From NCBI RefSeq assembly GCF_027172205.1, contig NC_070614.1, positions 52,206,001 to 52,270,000 of the forward strand: 64,000 nt of DNA, written 5' to 3'. The position numbers and the translations under genes are program-made. Source of the stretch: Podarcis raffonei. Its lineage: Eukaryota; Chordata; Lepidosauria; Squamata; Lacertidae. The notes under the pieces are model-generated. The model saw only the letters and a program-made list of their open reading frames with translations. It had not been told where the DNA came from and made no database searches. Below, piece after piece: positions 60,801 through 64,000 of the stretch; position 1 is the first letter of the stretch, and each line of letters starts with the position of its first letter.

Positions 60801-62570
60801 GTAACCTGAAGCGTCTGTAACCCGAGGTACCACTGTATCCCTCTTTCCGAGCACAATTCAAAGTGTTGGTGCTGACCTTGAAAGCCCTAAACGGCCTCAA
60901 AGGCCCAGTATTCCTGAAGGAGCGTCTCCACCCCCATCGTTCTACCCGGACACTGAGGTCCAGCTCCGAGGTCCTTCTGGCGGTTCCCTCCCTGCAAGAA
61001 GAGAGGTTGCAGGGAACCAGGCAGAGGGCCTTCTCGGTGGTGGCGCCCGCCCTGTGGAACGCCCTCCCACCAGATGTCAAGGAAATAAACAACTACCTGA
61101 CTTGTTAGAAGACATCTGAAGGCAGGCCAGTTTAGGGAAGCTTTCAATTTTTGGTGTTTTTAATACAGTGGTACCTTGGGTTAAGTACTTAATTCGTTCC
61201 GGAGGTCCGTTCTTAACCTGAAACTGTTCTTAACCTGAAGCACTACTTTAGCTAATGGGGCCTCCTGCTGCCGCCGCGCTGCCGGAGCAAGATTTCTGTT
61301 CTCATCCTGAAGCAAAGTTCTTAACCTGAAGCACTATTTCTGGGTTAGCGGAGTCTGTAACCTGAAGCGTATGTAACCTGAGGTACCACTGTATTCTGTT
61401 GGAAGCCGCCCAGAGTGGGTGTTATATAAGTAATAAGAAGGCCCTCTGCCTGGTTCCCTGTAGCTTTGCTTCTTGTAGAAAGGGAACTGCCAGAAGGCCC
61501 TTGGAGCTGGACCTCAGTGTCCGGGCAGAACGATGGGGGTGGAGACGCTCCTTCAGGTCTCCTGAGCCTTTGAGGCCATTTAGGGCTTTCAAGTTCAGCA
61601 CCAACACTTTGAATTGTGCTCAGAAATGTCCTGGGAGCCAATGAAGGTCTTTCAAGACCAGTGTTATTTGGTCCCGGCAGCCACTCCCAGTCATCAGTCT
61701 AGCTGCTGTGTGTGTCTGTGTGTGTGCTTAGATTTAGATTTATTTATTTACGGCTATTAGCCCATAAAGTATATACAAACATAAAAACACAGAGACCTAA
61801 AGACCGATATGTCCGACAACAGAAGGTGAACACCACGATGCAAGGGTGGGTCATTGAGCAGAGCCAAATGACAGCTTGGGGCCAGGAGAGCTCCAGGGGA
61901 CGGTTCACAGAAAAAGAAAAACTGAAGACGCGATCCGACATGCACTCTCATCATAACAGTCCGATTAGTTTTGATGTTTTTGTTGTTTTTTGGTAGTTTT
62001 TGTGTGTGAGATAACCGCATTCAGGAATCTCGCCACCTGCAGAGTTACAGAAGGATCTGTATCCTGCAAAAGCAGTGCGGCATGTAACTCAACAGGCCTG
62101 CCAACCAAGCGCAGTAAAGCAGGACCCAGGAATTTAGTCCTGGCTATGCTATGTAGGGGACAGTTGAACATTATATGTGGAAGAGATTCAACAGTTTTCC
62201 TGTCACACACGCATAGCGGAGAGAACAAACCCTTGGAAAATCTGTGGCTCAGCAGGTTCGATGGAAGGACATTGAACCTTGCACGAATAAATGCGAGTCG
62301 GTGTGGTACTGATGAAAGAGATGACATGTATGATGGAAGGCCAAGTGGTGGGGTTATTCCGTGATACCTGGGGGAGCAGACACCCCCACCCCTGGCGAGG
62401 TTGTGTCTGTGTGTGTGCGTGCAAATACACACACATATTTGAGGGCCTAACAGGGAAGAGAAAACTCACTTAGTGGGGGAAACCACCTCGAAGCAGAAAC
62501 GGCGTTCGTGGTCCGGGCAAGGCTTGACGGTGCACAGGCGCAGGTCCTCCACAACCACTGTCAGGACATC
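41458..62570 (-). CDS. ACAP1: ACAP1 (Arf GAP with coiled-coil, ankyrin repeats and PH domain 1), 3' twelve exons
   Basis: Twelve minus-strand exons (62570-62470, 59968-59857, 58454-58288, 56649-56580, 55309-55215, 52596-52430, 49808-49776, 47738-47545, 45952-45843, 44456-44346, 43748-43699, 41564-41458) join in frame for 1317 nt. In order they encode the second half of the PH domain ([29 protein letters not shown]), the ArfGAP zinc finger CxxC-x16-CxxC ([11 protein letters not shown] to CIECSGIHR) with the catalytic Arg context [19 protein letters not shown], a basic Pro-rich linker, ankyrin repeats ([53 protein letters not shown]) and the tail [16 protein letters not shown]. Agreement with human ACAP1 is close throughout. 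The protein promotes GTP hydrolysis on ARF6 and acts in endosomal recycling (known for the family). The BAR domain and start codon lie beyond 64000, so the entry is partial at the window edge only. Confidence 0.95.
41590..42520 (-). mobile_element. L2-like LINEs, two 3' ends in a row
   Basis: 41590-41750 is (ATA)n plus a 3' end. 41755-42520 encodes on minus [40 protein letters not shown] and [24 protein letters not shown]1 last intron. Confidence 0.85.
43262..43412 (-). mobile_element. tRNA-headed SINE with CR1-like tail
   Basis: The reversed head reads gctcagtcggctgagcacga then gggttgtgggttcgaggtcc (A and B box), with a CR1-type end at about 43265. Confidence 0.65.
43699..43748 (-). CDS. 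ACAP1: ACAP1 exon: 50-nt helix exon
   Basis: Acceptor tctttcaaag, donor gtgagt. It encodes [16 protein letters not shown], matching human [15 protein letters not shown]. It was recognised by phase and similarity, being too short to show as an open frame. Confidence 0.88.
44346..44456 (-). CDS. ACAP1: ACAP1 exon: third ankyrin repeat
   Basis: Acceptor gtttcctag, donor gtaagg. It encodes [20 protein letters not shown] then [16 protein letters not shown]. Confidence 0.92.
44573..45439 (+). mobile_element. Tc1-type DNA transposon, defective copy
   Basis: TIRs taggtgaaactcaaa / tttgagtttcacctg with TA flanks. The transposase remnant keeps [25 protein letters not shown] (second catalytic Asp) and [17 protein letters not shown] (the Glu). 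The N-terminal half is deleted and one frameshift follows IFQQD, so it cannot encode active enzyme. Lies in the ACAP1 intron between 44456 and 45843. Confidence 0.88.
45510..45605 (+). mobile_element. tRNA-like SINE head
   Basis: Contains ctcagtcggtagagcaca and gtgggttcgaatcccac, A- and B-box like, without a complete tRNA fold. Confidence 0.4.
45843..45952 (-). CDS. ACAP1: ACAP1 exon: second ankyrin repeat
   Basis: Acceptor ctctctacccag, donor gtagat. It encodes [20 protein letters not shown] then [14 protein letters not shown]. Confidence 0.93.
46052..46279. mobile_element. Tigger-type MITE
   Basis: TIRs cagtggtacctcgggtta and taacccgaggtaccattg, TA flanks. Followed by (GTA)n/(ATA)n and an L2-like 3' end at 46350-46430. 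Confidence 0.85.
46434..46505. mobile_element. Tigger fragment
   Basis: Left TIR cagtggtacctcaggttaag and adjoining sequence; the right end is missing. Confidence 0.6.
46600..47520. repeat. Repeat-like stretch of uncertain family
   Basis: Two A-rich ends (caataaaaaaaa near 46685 and aataaaaattatt near 47490) bound a GC-rich segment with an open frame ending [14 protein letters not shown]. It may be pieces of LINE or LTR-type elements; not resolved. Confidence 0.3.
47545..47738 (-). CDS. ACAP1: ACAP1 exon: linker and first ankyrin repeat
   Basis: Acceptor tcctctttttag, donor gtgagt. It encodes [20 protein letters not shown], then [21 protein letters not shown] second AG at 47706-47707 would start the exon later, at 47705, but would not keep phase 1. 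Confidence 0.9.
47949..48810 (+). mobile_element. L2-like LINE, RT C-terminal half
   Basis: 225-codon frame with [34 protein letters not shown] and [20 protein letters not shown], then 3' UTR and (GAT)n. Confidence 0.9.
49531..49695. mobile_element. hAT-type non-autonomous transposon
   Basis: TIRs catagctgtcaactttcag / aggttgacagctatg; the same family as 28567-29163. Lies 80 bp from the ACAP1 microexon. Confidence 0.75.
49776..49808 (-). CDS. ACAP1: ACAP1 microexon (33 nt) in the linker
   Basis: A 33-nt segment between ctcctacag and gtatgt encodes [10 protein letters not shown]. It enters and leaves in phase 1, exactly matching its neighbours, and the Ser/Pro-rich content fits the linker. 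Because it is short and in phase, skipping it would also keep the frame. Confidence 0.65.
49974..50349 (-). mobile_element. BovB-tailed SINE, variant subfamily
   Basis: Differs from the other copies by the insert gtttgtccgcagacagcttt, also seen at 58914-59060. Confidence 0.8.
50451..51445. mobile_element. 1-kb foldback element (ccgtatttttt family) with internal tandem repeats
   Basis: TIRs ccgtatttttcgcaccatag and gcgaaaaattcgg with TA flanks. The interior has inverted arms (cccaagcttc / gaagcttgggg) and four GC-rich units of about 120 bp at 50820-51255, each with gatagcagcctgc and gggcgccctga. Confidence 0.8.
51505..51765. mobile_element. hAT (Charlie-like) MITE
   Basis: Left end gtgggtaggcaaactaagg and right end agtttgctgacccctggt are the recognisable hAT-Charlie termini. 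Confidence 0.75.
51815..51940 (-). mobile_element. L2-like LINE 3' tail with (ATA)n
   Basis: Microsatellite followed by accccgcccatctgtctggg, reversed 3' UTR. Confidence 0.75.
52072..52287. mobile_element. Tigger-type MITE
   Basis: TIRs cagtggtacctcgggttaag and taacccgaggtaccactg, TA flanks. 140 bp from an ACAP1 exon. Confidence 0.85.
52430..52596 (-). CDS. ACAP1: ACAP1 exon: GAP-ankyrin linker
   Basis: Encodes [20 protein letters not shown], as in human, then a Lys/Pro-rich stretch ([18 protein letters not shown]). Acceptor tctgtcccaag, donor gtaggg. Confidence 0.9.
52624..52652. repeat. (AATTT)n microsatellite
   Basis: Five to six pentamer units beside the ACAP1 exon at 52430-52596. Confidence 0.9.
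53635..53985 (+). mobile_element. tRNA-headed SINE with BovB-like tail
   Basis: TSD tataccgtacgaca / tataccatacaaca at 53621-53634 and 53986-53999. Confidence 0.88.
54382..54708 (-). mobile_element. tRNA-headed SINE with BovB-like tail
   Basis: Near full-length; it lacks the extreme 5' head. Confidence 0.85.
54811..55041. mobile_element. Tigger-type MITE
   Basis: TIRs cagtggtacctggggttaag and taacccgaggtaccactg, TA flanks. Confidence 0.85.
55215..55309 (-). CDS. ACAP1: ACAP1 exon: end of ArfGAP domain
   Basis: Encodes [20 protein letters not shown] then [11 protein letters not shown]. Acceptor cctcctgcag, donor gtgagg. Confidence 0.93.
55444..55533. mobile_element. Short hAT-type MITE
   Basis: Ends catagctgtcaactttcc and gttgacagatag; a short relative of 49531-49695. 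Confidence 0.55.
55745..56540. repeat. Minisatellite, 54-66 bp unit, 14 copies
   Basis: Fourteen copies of gtaccacctgacc by hand count, with the block cgccactgccatcattccca. Later units are 54 bp; the first five are longer, most through an extra gaccgatgggg. A 54-bp unit is a multiple of three, so several frames stay open on both strands. In the ACAP1 intron next to the exon at 56580. Confidence 0.95.
56580..56649 (-). CDS. ACAP1: ACAP1 exon: ArfGAP core (70 nt)
   Basis: Encodes [19 protein letters not shown] then ELVK, the most conserved part of the GAP domain. The donor gtaaat faces a minisatellite that begins about 40 bp into the intron. Confidence 0.94.
56700..56985 (+). mobile_element. 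CR1-like 3' fragment
   Basis: gcggaactccctgccacagg and the block gcctgatccaccaggctct are parts of a dispersed CR1-like 3' region also seen near 30000 and 42840. Confidence 0.5.
57225..58142. mobile_element. TA-flanked MITE (ccgtattgacc family) with nested BovB
   Basis: TIRs ccgtattgacctgaatataa and ttatattcgggccaatacgg with TA flanks; split by BovB at 57423-58068. Confidence 0.85.
57423..58068 (+). mobile_element. BovB LINE 3' end inside a MITE
   Basis: Encodes [40 protein letters not shown] and [20 protein letters not shown], and ends with gactaaacgactaaaccaca. Confidence 0.9.
58288..58454 (-). CDS. ACAP1: ACAP1 exon: ArfGAP zinc finger
   Basis: Encodes [20 protein letters not shown] and then [17 protein letters not shown]. 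All four zinc-binding Cys are present. Acceptor ccaaactgcag, donor gtgagc. Confidence 0.94.
58914..59060 (-). mobile_element. BovB-tailed SINE, partial variant copy
   Basis: Has the gtccgcagacagctttccgg variant block; the head is missing. Confidence 0.7.
59385..59756 (-). mobile_element. L2-like LINE RT fragment
   Basis: The minus strand encodes [20 protein letters not shown] and [21 protein letters not shown] second subfamily, close to 6861-7270. Ends 100 bp from an ACAP1 exon. Confidence 0.8.
59857..59968 (-). CDS. ACAP1: ACAP1 exon: end of PH domain
   Basis: Encodes [20 protein letters not shown] and then [10 protein letters not shown], the C-terminal PH helix, ending ETRGQ at donor gtaagg. 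Confidence 0.92.
60008..60400 (-). mobile_element. CR1 LINE 3' end
   Basis: Plus strand: gagctggaagggacctccaa then gccatctagcccaacccccc; the minus strand encodes remnants such as [17 protein letters not shown]. Confidence 0.7.
60414..60580. mobile_element. Tigger-type MITE, rearranged
   Basis: The left end is followed by an inverted partial copy (gtggtacctcaggtgaagaa / ttcttcacctgaggtaccac). Confidence 0.65.
60606..60835. mobile_element. Tigger-type MITE
   Basis: TA-flanked; left end cggtggtacgtacctcgggt, right TIR taacccgaggtaccactg. The left end carries a 4-bp internal repeat (gtac). Confidence 0.8.
60838..61425 (+). mobile_element. L2-like LINE 3' end split by Tigger
   Basis: Encodes [20 protein letters not shown] and [20 protein letters not shown]. 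The 3' UTR resumes at 61392 (attctgttggaagccgccca) after the Tigger copy. Confidence 0.85.
61166..61391. mobile_element. Tigger-type MITE inside L2-like LINE
   Basis: TIRs cagtggtaccttgggttaag and aacctgaggtaccactg, inserted at the TA of gtttttaaTAttctg. Confidence 0.9.
61434..61705 (-). mobile_element. L2-like LINE RT tail
   Basis: The minus strand encodes [20 protein letters not shown]; opposite in orientation to the copy just before it. Confidence 0.8.
61730..62432 (-). mobile_element. Non-LTR retrotransposon C-terminal fragment, uncertain clade
   Basis: 155-codon minus frame ends with [20 protein letters not shown] and [18 protein letters not shown], resembling the C-terminal zinc-knuckle region of LINE proteins. 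It ends 40 bp from an ACAP1 exon. Confidence 0.45.
62470..62570 (-). CDS. ACAP1: ACAP1 exon: PH domain, middle part
   Basis: Acceptor ccgaacccag, donor gtgagt. It encodes [18 protein letters not shown] to FEVVSPT. This is the most 5' ACAP1 exon found; none was seen in 62571-64000. Confidence 0.93.
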
Positions 62571-63276
62571 CTGGGTTCGGGAAGGAAAACGACAGGATTT
62601 GGCCCTGGCACAAACAGCCCCCTGCCTCTGCCTCTTCAGATGCCACCATCATTCTTCCCATCCATGCCCCGCTCTCATCCCCGATATTAACCCATCTGAA
62701 CTCTCCTCCACCCGACAGATAGAATTCATCTTACACCCACACACCCTGGTGGATTAGCAGATAAGTCTGCCAAACCTGTTTAGGCTCCTAATCCTTCTTT
62801 CTTTCTTTCTCTCTCTGTCTCATTAGGCTCCTAATTCTTCATTCAACAAAGCAACGTGAAGGGGTGGGGGACAGGCCAATTCTTTCAGTAGTTTGAGTGC
62901 AATTGAGATTTGCAGAAAGCAGGGTTGGCAAGCCAAGAACTGATTTTTCATCTCAGGGCTGCACTGCCAATTCCTGAGAAGCCTTTAATCTTAATGATTT
63001 GGATCGCCAGCAATCAACGACCCTTCTTGAAAATGAATCTCATAAACTGAAAGCATGAAGCAATACTGAAAGTATTCAAAGGGCAGAGCTCAAATGACCG
63101 TTTTTTCCTTACGTACAGCATAATTTTATTTCTTATACAAACGTCAAGGCACGGGGCCAGTAAACGGCCACATTTAAGACTACACAGAACCCCTATTCTC
63201 AACAATAACGGAACTCACAGATGGAGAATGCTTTTATTTTTAGAAATATTTGCAAAGGGAACCTTTGTATGAGCTA

Positions 63277-63537
63277 CCGTATTTTTTGCTCTATAAGACT
63301 CACCTTTTCCCTCCTAAAAAGTAAGGGGAAATGTGTGTGTGCGTCTTATGGAGCGAATGCAGGCTGTGCAGCTATCCCAGAAGCCAGAACAGCAAGAGGG
63401 ATTGCTGCTTTCGCTGCGCAGCGATCCCTCTTGCTGTTCTGGCTTCTGAGATTCAGAATATTTTTTTTCTTGTTTTCCTCCTCCAAAAACGAGGTGCGTC
63501 TTGTGGTCTGGTGCGTCTTACAGAGCGAAAAATACGG
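63277..63537. mobile_element. TA-flanked foldback MITE (ccgtatttttt family)
   Basis: TIRs ccgtattttttgctctataa and cagagcgaaaaatacgg. Almost the same sequence as 14630-14886. Confidence 0.88.
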
Positions 63538-64000
63538 TAATCATGTACAATCCCTTTGGAACTGTGCTGTTGTCTTTGCGCTTTTGTCCTTCCAGGCTGT
63601 GGCGCTTTCTATTTTAAATTCTTTTGTTGTCTTACTTTTTGTTGCAAACAAATCAATAAAATTAAAAGAAGAAGAAGAGGGGTTTGCATGGGGACAGAGG
63701 GAGGGAAATCCATATTCCTGGACTATCCCTGGGCCTTTGACTTCCTAGCTGACTTCTCTACCTCTTTCATGTTTAGACTGATACTCTAATACACTTTTAA
63801 AGCCATCCAAGTGGCAGGGGGTTCCGTAGCTTAACTAAGCACTGTGCAAATATTTTATTTATCTGTCCTAAATCTTCCAACATCCAACTTTATGGAGTGT
63901 CCCTGAATTCTTGTGTTTGAGAGAGGAAGAAAGGCTTTTCTCTGTTCACCTCTTGCCAACTTCAAGTGTGCTGCCTCTTAACCTGCCTTTTCTCTAAACT
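63538..64000. other. Window end, nothing recognised
   Basis: AT-rich intron-like sequence, presumably in an ACAP1 intron; no exon seen. Confidence 0.4.

Noticed and set aside
61965-62432. 155-codon minus frame as an extra ACAP1 exon
   Set aside because: It matches LINE C-terminal sequence, not ACAP1, and the neighbouring ACAP1 exons already join in phase without it.

Overview
The window looks like nuclear DNA of a squamate reptile, most likely a lizard. The evidence is a dense set of squamate-type repeats: BovB (RTE) LINEs, tRNA-headed SINEs that end in a BovB-like tail, CR1, L2-like and L1 LINEs, Tigger-type and hAT-type non-autonomous DNA transposons, and many (ATT)n tails. All genes are split by introns with standard GT/AG borders. 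No bacterial, phage or CRISPR features were seen.

Left third (about 3.1-23.6 kb): monocarboxylate transporter-like genes of the SLC16A13/SLC16A11 type. Gene A (+, exons 3134-8342) lacks its first coding exon in this window. Gene B (+, 13463-22381) is complete, with an open frame of 441 codons. Both resemble SLC16A13. Between them is an additional first coding exon (10145-10349) with duplicated 5' flank. SLC16A11 (-, 31507 to 23385, 429 codons) is complete and converges on gene B, with about 1 kb between the stop codons. A GC-rich stretch near 35.25-35.6 kb may hold its non-coding first exon.

Right half (41.4-62.6 kb): twelve 3' coding exons of ACAP1 (-), an Arf GTPase-activating protein. They cover part of the PH domain, the zinc-finger ArfGAP domain, a proline-rich linker, the ankyrin repeats and the C terminus. 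All exon phases join without a break. The BAR domain and the start lie beyond 64000.

The rest is mostly introns and intergenic DNA filled with nested transposable elements. Many have readable target-site duplications (TSDs), so the order of insertion can be worked out. Two minisatellites (31.7 kb and 55.7-56.5 kb) and a 1-kb foldback element with internal GC-rich tandem repeats (50.4-51.4 kb) stand out. The transporters and ACAP1 are not known to act together. In human both sets lie on 17p13.1 but are separated by many genes, so their closeness here is a matter of gene order. Family assignments rest on recalled protein sequences, not on a database search.
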